DNA from: Acanthochromis polyacanthus
Lineage: Eukaryota > Chordata > Actinopteri > Pomacentridae
DNA: 64,000 nucleotides
Direction of reading: 5' to 3'
NCBI RefSeq assembly: GCF_021347895.1
Contig: NC_067127.1
Location: forward strand, 15,410,984-15,474,983
The position numbers and the translations under genes are program-made. The notes under the pieces were generated by a model that was not told where the DNA came from, did no database searches, and saw only the letters and a list, made by a program, of their open reading frames with translations. Below are positions 26,367 through 36,887 of the stretch, one piece after another. Each line of letters starts with the position of its first letter. Position 1 is the first letter of the stretch.

Positions 26367-28002
26367 TACCCACAGTGAAAGAAAAATCAGCTTTGTAAAC
26401 ACTCTCATGAAAAACAATCCCAAACCTCCTTCACAACATTCTTTACAATGCCCTTAAATTAATCAACAGAAACAAATGTGTCCAGCTTTAGATCTTTCTG
26501 CAGATGATTCCATGTCGAAGGTGTGTAACAGGTAAACGCATTTTTCCCCATGCGTGTCAAAAGAAGGCATACATCATGCTCTGTATGTGGTTGTTGTGCA
26601 GCTATGCTAACACATTTGCAGGAAGGCAATAATATGAGTTTTGTTTAGCTTGCTGCACTGCCACCAAGAGGCTAAAAATGGTCAATTCAAGTTTGTGTTC
26701 ATGTGTTTGCACTTCTATGTCCTCAGGCAAAGCTACGAAATAACACAGTAAGTCAGTGGTCAGAATTTCATTTTAAAAACACTGAGCCTCTCTACAGACC
26801 TCAAACAACAACACTTGTTAACCGTACTGTGCGTCATTTTGAAGATGAAGCGTTTATTAATTTAGTTCAGCTATGCTAAATGACAACTGATTTATGTACT
26901 CTAAAACATTGTTGTATCAAGGCCAGCAGTGGGTTTTACTCTCATAACTATGATGAATGATGTCTATTGGCTGTTTGGTCAGTGCATGTATAATTAATTA
27001 TCTTTAATGCCATGTAAGTTGAGTAATAATTAATTCTATCAATACTGACATTACTGTACACCCATATTAAAGACACTACTAATATAAGGAGAATGGACTG
27101 TTAATGGATTATATTCAGCTGTATGCAGGTTATGTCATTTCTGTGTCTCATTGGAGTTAAGCTCAGAGTAGTTAGAACTAGTTATCGTACCGTACAGGGA
27201 TAACCTGAGGGCTGTTGTTTGAAAGGACACCATGTGTGCGCTGAGTGTAGAAAACATCTGATGATATGCCACTACATCCGCAGCTCACATCACCGAATCA
27301 CAAGTTGGGCAAGTGTTCCATTTTTTGTTTTGTTATTTCTGTTGGGAGGTGATATAAAGGATTATAACATAAATCCTTATTGACCAAGAATGTACGGATG
27401 CACCTGTGACACATCCATGAGTCATGACCTTATTAAACATTGCAACAACTCAGTGTACCTCCTGATCACACTGACTTTGAGAGCTGCTTGACTAAGGCTT
27501 AGTTTAGCTTTATTCAGCTCAGACGGTGTAAGTGCAGAACACGGATATGAGATGCTGCAGACTTAGTGTTGTAGTGTCAGTCATGTTCCACTCTTATTTA
27601 TGCTCTGTTCAACTGTTGCTTCATTCTATGCATTTAAGCTCCGCTTCCATAAGTCTCAGCTTACTCCATGTAATCCCTCCTGATACTTCTGCTGTAGGAA
27701 AACATCTTGTTTTTGTTTGTGGCACATCCATGTGTTGCTCCAGCATGTGGAAGTTAATTAAAGCGAATTGTTAGAAGCGAGGAGACAGCAAATGCCAAAT
27801 ATTCCCAATTTTACATCAGTATGAGATAATTATCGTTTCGTTTTAAGTTGCTTTTAGGTGTGGCCCTGTTTGTATTTCAGTTGTGGTCACAACCACCTCA
27901 ATACGCATTTGCTTAAGGTTGCTGCCTTTGTTCCATCACCTGTCCACTGAGGCCCCTCCCTGTCTGTGATCTGACCCTGTCCTCCCATCAGCAGTGGCTG
28001 CT

Positions 28003-28008
28003 ATAAAG
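28003..28008 (+). promoter_or_regulatory. TATA box of the capn8-like gene
   Basis: GCTATAAAGG lies about 127 bp before the start codon, which would place transcription start near 28,033 and give a 5' leader of about 100 nt without an intron. Spacing and flanking GC content are those of a focused vertebrate promoter. Confidence 0.6.
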
Positions 28009-28134
28009 GACAGTGAGACAAAAGCTGGTCTGTGTAGTGTTCAGCTGGAGGCAGATCACAGCTCAGCTTCACAAAGAGGGTAATCCGATCCCACCATCTA
28101 GGGAATCTGAAAATCGTTCAGCAGCGAGGTGAGG

Positions 28135-31100
28135 ATGACTTCAACGGCAGGTCGACTTGCTCATCAGCAGAAGAGGGAACAAGGTATCGGCACCAACCAG
28201 CATGCAGTGAAGTTTTCCCAGCAGGATTACGAGACTCTTCGTAAATGGTGCCTAGAGAGAGGATGCCTGTTTGAGGACACCTGCTTCCCAGCTGAGCGCA
28301 AATCCCTGGGCTTCAAGCTTCTGGGACCTTATTCATCAGAGACCAGGGACATTGTTTGGAAGAGGCCAACGGTAAGAAGCAATTGAAAACAAAACAGTGA
28401 CTCAGTTTTTTCAGCACCTCCAATATTTTATCCAGGAAAAATTGTCAAAATAGCTCTAAATGTTTGGCTTTTTTCTTTCCTTTAAGGAGCTGTGTTCCAA
28501 CCCAAAGTTCATTGATGCTGGAGCCACAAGAACAGACATTTGTCAGGGAGCTCTGGGTAAGTGTGGGGAAACTAAGATGAATAATGGTGTGTTTTGGATA
28601 TTAGAAAGGAATCACAACCTTGTGTGTATAAAATCCGTTTGTTGGTGGGGAGGGAGAGAAAGAATCAGCACTAGAGTTGAGGGAGTTTAGGGGAGTGATT
28701 CTTATTTACATATTGACACTTATTTGGTCGACGTACAACCGAGTGCTGGGGTCCTTCCTCTGGCCCCTCATTCTCTCTTCAAACACACGAATGTGCAACC
28801 ATCAAATCCATACGTAGGGACAGGATCACCTGCTGGTTTGGGGTTCTTACAGTCAAGTCAAAAACATAGATTCATGACCTGGTGAAGATGGCAAGCAAAA
28901 TCATGGGAACCCCCATGCCACTAATGACACAAGATTTATTTATACAGGCCACCATCAGGCAAGCAAACAATATTCTTGTTGATCCATCCCATGTCCTGTT
29001 CAAAGAATATGAGCTGCTGAATTCAGGCAGGAGGTACAGAGTCCCGCTGTGCAGGCTCAACCGTTTTAAAAGCTCTTTTATCCCTGTCTCAGTCAGGCTC
29101 ATTAATGAGCGGCTAGGTGCAGCTAGCAAAGGGAGGTAATTGGGGATGTGTGATATGTATGTATGGGGGAATGTGTGTATTTTAGTTTGCTTATTTATAG
29201 ATTTTTTTTTTACATATCTTAACTTAGTTATTATATGTCATGTCTTTATTTATTATATGTCATGTCTTTATCATGTTTTATTGTGTTGCAGTGCAGCTCG
29301 ATGTCTTGCCTTGTCTTAGACTAACTTCTCCAATGGGAGACAATGAAGTGAACTTGAACTTGAACCTGAACACACACCCACTCGCACACAAACACACAAA
29401 ACAATTTATCAACAAATAAATATTTTTCTATATTTTAGAAAGGAATGGCTAGGATAAACCCTCCACCCATTCTGCCATTAGGCTTGTGTAAGAACATGGT
29501 TTTGTGGCGCATTCTGTTTACAGCTCTGTTGCACTGTGGTGAACACCACATGTTGCCTAATCTCAGAGAATGTAGTCACATATCTGCTCTTTCTGTTCAG
29601 GTGACTGCTGGCTTCTGGCTGCCATAGCCTCTCTGACTCTAGACCAGCGGATCCTGGCTCGTGTGGTGCCTCATGGACAGAGTTTCACCGAGGATTATGC
29701 TGGGATTTTTCACTTTCAGGTCAGACAAAGACCATCTAATTTGAACACTAATGCTGACCTTTCATTGGATTTTTTTCTTTCTTTGATATTTCATTCATTG
29801 CCTTTTTTCCCCACTATCTTGGACTGTTGAGTTCTTTCAGTACAAAAAGGTGCTCAAGTAAAGATTTAGAGAATAAAAATGTTTTGCATCGTAACTGTAT
29901 AACATCAATTGCTATAATTTCCTTTAAGCCAAGATGAGATTTGTCAATTTACTCTGGTCAGTTTCAGAGAGTTCATTCAGCAATATAAGACTAAAACGTG
30001 TATTTACTCTTCAACAAAGTTGATCAGTATTTAAACATTTGCGTACGCTGCTTACAAACAAACTTTCACCTGTCTCTTTGTCCCGCTGCCAAGGAAAAAC
30101 TGAGGTCATACTGAGCTTCATTCATTAAGACAAATCCAGTAAGCCAACAGATAATACAGGAACGACAATTCAAAGGTTACTTGATTGCCTTTTGATTGGC
30201 TTATGAGTCACAGCATGGGACAGATGAATGACTGCAGTTTTCATGAGGTTTTCTGTGAGTTTACTGATGGCATTGTTGTCCTCTCAGTTCTGGCAGTTTG
30301 GTGAGTGGGTGGATGTGGTGGTGGATGACCGTTTACCCACCAGAGATGGAAAGCTGCTTTTTGTTCACTCAGCGGAGGGCTCAGAGTTTTGGAGCGCACT
30401 GCTGGAGAAGGCCTACGCTAAGTATGGATTGTTCTTCCTTTATTTGCTACTTAATCAAAACCTTAATGTGCTTTAAATGTGCACTTGATAGGCTGTAAAC
30501 AATTCACATCACACTAAATGTAACAGGGTGAGTGGCAGCTATGAGGCCCTGTCAGGAGGAAACGTTATCGAGGGTTTTGAGGATTTCACTGGAGGAATCG
30601 CAGAAAAGTACAAAATGGAGAAGGCTCCATCCAACCTCTTTCAGATCATTCAGAGAGCTCTGAAGCTGGGTTCACTACTGGGTTGCTCCATTGATGCAAG
30701 TCTGATTTTCATACCTATTTGCATTACAGTTTGCAAACAATCCCACCCACAATGATGCTGTGATCACGGCCTCCAATGAAAACATTTTATTTTTGGTGCT
30801 TTCAGGTCACCAGTGCCTATGAGACGGAGGCAGTCACAGCTCTGAAACTTGTTAAAGGACATGCATACTCAGTCACCGGAGCAGAAGAGGTATACAATTT
30901 AAAGGGGAACTTCGTTTTTTCCAGGACGCTAGAAAGCAAATCTCGTTCCAAAATCGCACGATAGCTCACGCCAAAACCGGTGTTTTGGCGTGAGCTATCG
31001 TGCGATTTCGCAAGCTATTGCGCGATTTCGGAATGAGATTTGCTTTCTAGTGTCCTGAGATTTGGATACAGACCACAACAAAGAGCGATCACCAGGTAAT

Positions 31101-34100
31101 GTGGAGGTTTTCGTTCACTTCTCATCTCTAGCATGTTGTGGGACACTCATTGAGACTATCTGAGCCGGTCAGTTTGGGGCAAAAAGCACGTTAGGGCGGA
31201 CTTTGACGCGGGGGGGCCAGCTGCCCCATACTTTTCGCTAGCCGAGCTGCTAGCTGAGCTGCTAAGCTGCCTGCCTGGCTAAATACTGGAGCTATGTCGA
31301 AAATTTATTTCTCCATCACTCACATGTATGAAATGACATATGAAAACAGACCCCAGGTTGAAAAAAACCGAAGTTCCCCTTTAATGCTTTTTATTTTCAT
31401 TATTGTGCGTGCAAATTTCAGTACAATACAAATTGTTCTCTTCCAGGTTCATTTTCGAGGCAGGTTAGTTCAGCTGGTCCGCATCAGGAACCCCTGGGGT
31501 CAGGTGGAGTGGATGGGCCCTTGGAGTGATGGGTAAATATTAATATGCTGTATCATATACCATCAGCTACCATTAGGTAACTCTGGGATTTCTCAATAAA
31601 ATATGATTGTTTATCCAAAAAATAGATCCGGTGAATGGAAGCATGTCAGTGAAAATGACAAATCAAAGCTGAACCATGTGGCTGAAGATGGAGAGTTCTG
31701 GTAAAAATACAGTTTTTTTTTACTATTCATGTACTGTAAATTCCAACTTTGTGGTTATAAAATGCTAGATATGTGGATACTATTATGTCAACTGATAACT
31801 GCATCCTTCTACATTCCTAAAGCAATCATTAAAGTTCAGACACAAAACAGGTGATTTAAGTATTTGTTTTGATGGGAAATGTGTTCCTCTCTGCAGGATG
31901 TCCTATTCAGACTTCATCAAGCAGTTCTCCAGCCTGGAGATCTGTAACTTGACTCCTGACACACTGATGAGTGATGACGTGGGCCACTGGAGCCACTACC
32001 AGTTTGAAGGGATGTGGAGGGTTGGCTCCACCGCTGGCGGCTGCCGCAATCACCCGGGTAATAAAGAAACCACAGGTCCTGCACGTCTGAGCAAGAAGTT
32101 TGTTGCTTCATACTTCATATGTAAGATCACATTCTGTTGTGTGTTCCAGCCACATTCTCATCCAACCCTCAGTTTGTGGTGCGTCTGGAGGATGTGGATG
32201 ACGATCCTCTGGATGGGCAGGACGGATGCACCTTTCTGGTGGGGCTGATGCAAAAGGGTGGGCGACAGAAAAAGAGGCTCAGCCGCCCACTTGAGACCAT
32301 TGGTTATGCCATTTACGAGGTGTCCAAGAATATTGTGGTATTTCATACGAGAACAGTCATTTTGTAAAAAAAATAACAAAATTTTCTAATATCCATTTGC
32401 TTCCTTTTGACAGGTTCCAGATGAGGTTTGTGTTTACATTATTTCTTCCCTTTATGCCTTATTTAAAACTGAAATTTGAGTACGAAAAGTAGACATTAGA
32501 AGTGTCACCAGCATTACTTGATTGTATTGTGAAACTCTGTAGATGCCCAACATTCCAGTAATAAAACTCCTCAATAAATCTTCAGTACAAAGGACGCAGC
32601 AACGTTCACCTCGGTCCGGATGTGCTGCTGCGTCGCAGAGCTGTGGCCAGCAGCAGCACTTTCATCAACACTCGAGAAGTGTGTGATCGCTTCAAGCTCC
32701 CTCCAGGAGAATACGTCATAATTCCTTCAACCTTCGAGCCTCACAGGAACTGCGGCTTCGTTCTCAGGATGTTCTCAGAGAAACAGGCTGCGACCAGGTA
32801 TCTGTGGCATATAAACAGCAGATTATTTCAGACAGACCTCAGGGTTTTACAGCCACCTAGAGGAGAAAGCCAGCTCACTAATTAAATTAGACATGACTTC
32901 CTGAACATGTTATTTTCATGCAACACAGTAGAGTGTGCTAAAGGTCTGCACTTTTATTTTCTATTAGTCCATTGGAAGAGGACATTGATGCTGAAATAGA
33001 GGAGGTAAGAAAGCCTATATGATGATAAGCTGTCCATGAAAAATGGAAAGTTGCATACCTTTTTCCACCTTTGCCCTAAAATTTTAAACAGTGTCAGATG
33101 AAATTTCAAATGCATATTGCTTAATACACAATATGTTACATTCAATTTTCTCTTGATATAACAAAAGGGTTAAAATCTAAAGAGCCAGTGTTTGGATTTG
33201 ATGTGATTTACTCGTGTCTCATAGGAGCAGGTGTCTGAAAGTGATGTGGATCCTCATTTCAAGCAGCTCTTCAAGCAGATTGCTGGCAGTGTAAGTTGAA
33301 TATTGTGACATCTGGCAGTAAATGAAACATTCAGTAGGTATCAACATGTATTAGGAACTTTGGTTTGAACTTGTTTTTAAAACAGGACATGGAGGTATCA
33401 ATCTTTGAACTGGTGAGAATTTTGAACAACGTGGTGTCTCACCGTAAGTAACACAAAGATCTGACTAGTTTACATAAAGCTGCTTTATTTTCATTGACTT
33501 CAGACTTGCAGCCAGCTATGTTTTGTTCTTTCAGGGTCTGACATCAAGACAAATGGATTCAGCCTTGAGACAGGTCGCCTGATAATCAGTCTGCTGGATG
33601 TATCCTTTATTAAACATGAAAACATACAAGCCAGATATTTGATACAATGCTCATCAAATCTGCTAATTTTATCATTTATACGGTGATTTTTTTTTCTCTT
33701 CTTCTGATAAGCCTTAACATTCTCCAGAAAGACGAAAGTGACAAGTTGGGACTGATAGAATTCCATTTGCTTTGGAACAAAATCCAGAAATACCTGGTAA
33801 GGTTACGTATGTGGTTTTAAATGAATGTTATGAACACTGGAATACCTGACTTTATCTGCTAACACAACACATATGGGTCATATAGGAGATTTTCAAGAAT
33901 CACGACTCTGACAACTCTGGCACCATGAGCTCCCATGAGATGAGAGGTGCTGCCACTGAAGCAGGTAACAAATATTTCAGTTCATACACTAACATTAATT
34001 AAAATCTACAGGAAATGTTTTAAAGATGAGTCAAATGGCTGTAAAGTTCTGGCAGATTGTACATTTACATGACTTAAAATGGATTCAGTTTAGTTATCTC

Positions 34101-36230
34101 ACAGCTTTTACACACTGTAAAACACCATAAAGGAATTTAATCAAACAAACTTATCCTTTCTAGTTTACTTCATGTAAATTTATGATATTTGTTAATTTAT
34201 TGGCAATTGAACTTAAAATATCAGTTATTTTATTTTCCGGCACTTCAGAATTCAAAGCAACGATTCTTAGAACTTCAGATATTTAGTCCTAAAATGACGA
34301 TTTGAATGAACGAACAGCTGAGAATTCACTCAACTCATTAAATCATCTGTATATATAAGAAATGCAAGCAGACTTCCCCAGAGATTTGTTTTTTATAGCT
34401 TGAGAAAATGCTAAATAGAGATATTGTTTGTTTTCTCATAATAATCAGAACAAGTCTTCCAAAGAATTCAGTCCCTACACCAGAATAAACTTTAACTTAG
34501 ACTTATATACTTAAAGGCATTATGGAGGATGGTTTTTTTTGTTTGTTTAATTTGTCTGATTCACATAAAATGAATATACTGATCTTTAGTGGACTTGTAT
34601 GTATGGTTTCTAAAAAAATAAAAAATAAAAAAAAATAACTGTGGACATGGCAGGACCTGAAAAACATCAGCCAATCAATGCGCTCGGACCGAGGCGTTTG
34701 GTTTGCTCCCTTTCCTGTCAATCAAAAATCTTCCGGCTCAGGCCTAGTTACGTAGATTACGTACGCCTTGGAATTACGTGTTTTCTGTATGTGTTGCTTT
34801 GGTATAGCTTCGTAGTTAGCTGGCGACTTGTTTTGCTCATCTTTTTTTACATAATGGCAGATAAAGATCCAGGGGGACCCAGTCGTAAAAGACAACTTCA
34901 CGAGTGCTATGCAAGTTTCTGGAGGGGGGCGTTTCTTCGTAAATGTTAAGAGGGGGGAGGTTAGAGGGGGGGGTGAGGGAGAGGTTGTATGTGCGCATGC
35001 GCATGATACGTTCACAGTCGTAGGAAATTAAATCTCCTCTAATGCCTTTAAATAAAAAGGAAAGTCAGTCTGGCTCTTACCGTTATCCATGCGATTAGTT
35101 AATCCAAAATAAATGTATCAAATTTTTTTTCTCAGGTTAAGTCAGTTTAACCCAGCTAGTTTTAATTACTCAATCGAGGTGCAGTTAAGTCACAATTTAT
35201 GGCAACAGGAGATCTTACATTTGTAAGCTAAATGAGCTTAAAAAGATTAGCTTTGCTCTGAGCTATAATCCTCTGCTGCATGTGCCTTTTGGTAAAATGT
35301 CCTCAGTACACTGATTGCTTCAATTCTAATTTATTTTTTGCTTGACAAAAGAGTCTCAATTAGCTGTTTAGTCACCTTTGAAGTGAGTACGCCACGATAC
35401 CTGGCATAACTTTGTCCTAAGTTGTGAGATGTTTATTAGAAACAGGTATGCCTATGACATGCTGATGGAAAAAGGCAGAAAATATTGAGTTATTCTACCT
35501 TACTTATGTTGCTAGTATTTCTGAGTTTAAATGGTTGGACCCGTGCAGGATCAAATAACACGGTGGCAATAGCTGATGGTGTTGGAGTGTGAAAGCAGTT
35601 ATTGACAGACAAGATAAGCCGGTTAGGAGACTCCCGCCCAGGACATTGAATTCCTGCTTGTATAGTTTGCTAGAGGAACAAAACATACAAGGGCGAGGTT
35701 GAATAACATCCATTATCTCACAGCTAAAATCCAACATCTTTTTAAAACTACGCTCCCCCAGGATCAGAAACAAAATAACCCACATCTATGAAAGCGACCC
35801 GTCCAAGGTAACAGAACGTGATGTTTTTCTTCCACAGGTTTCCATGTCAACAGTCAGGTGCTGCAGGCTATTGTCAGCCGATACGCTGATCATCAGTACG
35901 CTGTAGACTTTGACAGTTTTGTAGGCTGTCTCATCAAACTGGAAATGCTCTTCAGTGAGTGTCAGCAAACAAAACAATATCACATCAGTATATCTCATAT
36001 TGATCTGTATCGGAGTCATGGCATGTTTACATTACTGGGATCTGTTTTTCTGTCTCTGTCAGAAATGTTTAAGGCCTTGGAAAGAGATGACTCTGGGAAA
36101 ATCGAGCTCGACATGCAGCAGGTGTGTGAGAAAATAAGAAAAGCCGTTGGTGTGTTGCAGATCCTTGTTTACACAGTTACTTGTATAATTTTGTTTTCTC
36201 TTACAGTGGCTGTGCCTGGCAATCAACTAG
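28135..36230 (+). CDS. capn8: Classical calpain, calpain-8/2 type, large catalytic subunit
   Basis: Calcium-dependent cysteine protease of 700 residues. Exons: 28135-28371, 28487-28556, 29601-29719, 30288-30421, 30527-30695, 30806-30889, 31447-31532, 31626-31700, 31897-32057, 32150-32319, 32414-32425, 32586-32797, 32968-33004, 33225-33290, 33386-33443, 33535-33599, 33728-33796, 33886-33964, 35838-35954, 36063-36121, 36207-36230. Triad Cys105, His262 and Asn286 are present, numbered exactly as in calpain-2. The C2-like and penta-EF domains are complete; one EF loop reads [12 protein letters not shown], with Asp where Gly is usual, and the last loop starts with Glu. The neighbour just downstream is calpain-2-like, matching the CAPN8-CAPN2 tandem of human 1q41, so I call it capn8; a lineage-specific capn2 duplicate is the alternative. 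Exon 5 ends at a GC donor. Introns carry a LINE tail and two TTAA-bounded MITEs. Confidence 0.9.
28720..29365 (+). mobile_element. 3' tail of a non-LTR (LINE) retrotransposon
   Basis: In a capn8-like intron a 5'-truncated frame encodes the end of a reverse-transcriptase polyprotein of the fish CR1/L2-like type: [13 protein letters not shown], then [11 protein letters not shown], then [19 protein letters not shown] and [12 protein letters not shown]. It stops near 29,139 and is followed by a 3' tail ending in TTGAAC-type short tandem units (gaacttgaacttgaacctga), the usual end of such elements. The family is inferred from motif order only. Confidence 0.75.
30696..30697 (+). promoter_or_regulatory. 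capn8: Non-canonical GC splice donor, capn8-like intron 5
   Basis: The exon ends TCCATTGAT and the intron opens gcaagtctg; the next exon must start GTCACCAG to keep the frame. In the other two calpains the same junction has GT. Apart from the C, the site fits the strong gcaagt form typical of functional GC-AG introns. Confidence 0.8.
30899..31384. mobile_element. TTAA-bounded (piggyBac-like) MITE
   Basis: A 486-bp insertion in capn8-like intron 6. It begins TTAA-AGGGGAACTTCG and ends CGAAGTTCCCCT-TTAA, with the inverted ends extended by a T/A-rich run. TTAA at both sides is the piggyBac target duplication. No transposase frame. The interior contains a long palindrome, listed separately. Confidence 0.8.
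30924..31055. repeat. Long near-perfect palindrome inside a MITE
   Basis: The core (30951-31008) has 27-bp perfect arms around a 4-nt centre; outer arms of about 26 bp (30924-30949 and 31030-31055) add a second, slightly imperfect stem. RNA from either strand, including the calpain pre-mRNA, would form a strong hairpin. Confidence 0.9.
33600..33727 (+). other. capn8: U12-type intron in the capn8-like gene
   Basis: The donor after LLD reads gtatccttt, and CCTTAAC (33712-33718) lies 8 nt before the terminal AG. Both match the minor-spliceosome consensus closely. The intron is 128 bp, in phase 0, and no polypyrimidine tract separates branch site and acceptor. Confidence 0.85.
34511..35051. mobile_element. 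Second TTAA-bounded MITE in the capn8-like gene
   Basis: Starts TTAA-AGGCATTATGGAGGA and ends TCCTCTAATGCCT-TTAA, so the ends are inverted repeats with TTAA target duplications. The ends resemble the 30.9-kb element only in the first bases. The interior is locally rich in CpG and TACGT strings and holds a short ATG frame ([13 protein letters not shown]..., about 34,854-34,949) with no recognised homology. No transposase is seen. Confidence 0.75.
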
Positions 36231-36536
36231 GTCTGAAGATGAGATAAGCAAGGACACCTTTCTGATACCATCAGGAAGAGAATTAAATTCTTTAAAAGAA
36301 TCCAAACTAAACTTTTCACATGCACTCACTTTGTTTCAATGGCTTAAAATGTCTGAACATACAATGTACATTGGAGACTATTTTTCCATATTTTTGAACG
36401 TGTTTTATTACTCACATTTATTGTTCAATTTCAAGTAGCTTCTTTTCATTTCTTATGTGCAACTGGGAAAGCCTTGTTCATCTTGTTAGTTGGCGTTTTG
36501 CTCATTAGCTGTTGTAACTTCTATAAAATGACAGAG

Positions 36537-36542
36537 AATAAA
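36537..36542 (+). terminator. capn8: Polyadenylation signal of the capn8-like gene
   Basis: First AATAAA after the stop codon, about 310 bp downstream; cleavage would be near 36,560, leaving roughly 0.3 kb to the next calpain start codon. Confidence 0.6.
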
Positions 36543-36704
36543 GAAACTAAGAAACTCTGGCCTCTGAAAATATGTTTTTAATTGTTCTCAGTCGGAAATT
36601 GTTGACACAGAAAAATGGTGATGAAATAGTGTTGCAATTTCATTCCACTGAATTTTTTTGAGAACCAGCACAAGTTTCAGCAATCTATGAGGGCGACATT
36701 TAGA

Positions 36705-36810
36705 CCAATCACAGGCCAGAAATCTAATGAGACACAGAGGGCTGGGGGAAACAGGTGAGGCACAACAAGCCGGCTGGTGTGAACAATGAAGGGTGTGGAT
36801 TTGCATAAAT
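36705..36810 (+). promoter_or_regulatory. capn2: Putative compact promoter of the capn2-like gene
   Basis: A CCAAT box (36705-36709, in gaccaatcac) and a weak TATA-like element (gcataaat, near 36803-36810) precede the start codon by about 180 and 80 bp. The whole promoter must fit in the short gap behind the capn8-like gene. Positions of transcription start are inferred. Confidence 0.35.
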
Positions 36811-36887
36811 GGCACAGATCCTGTCTCATCGCACGCACAAACTGAGACACAGCTGGAGACAGACGGAGCGTATTCTGATCCTTCGAC

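Noticed and set aside
28129..28134. An upstream GTG start for the capn8-like protein
   Set aside because: The in-frame ATG two codons later is the natural vertebrate start and gives the expected N-terminal length.
28882..29139. An 85-codon frame in a capn8-like intron as an alternative exon
   Set aside because: The sequence is the C-terminal part of a LINE polyprotein followed by a typical LINE tail.
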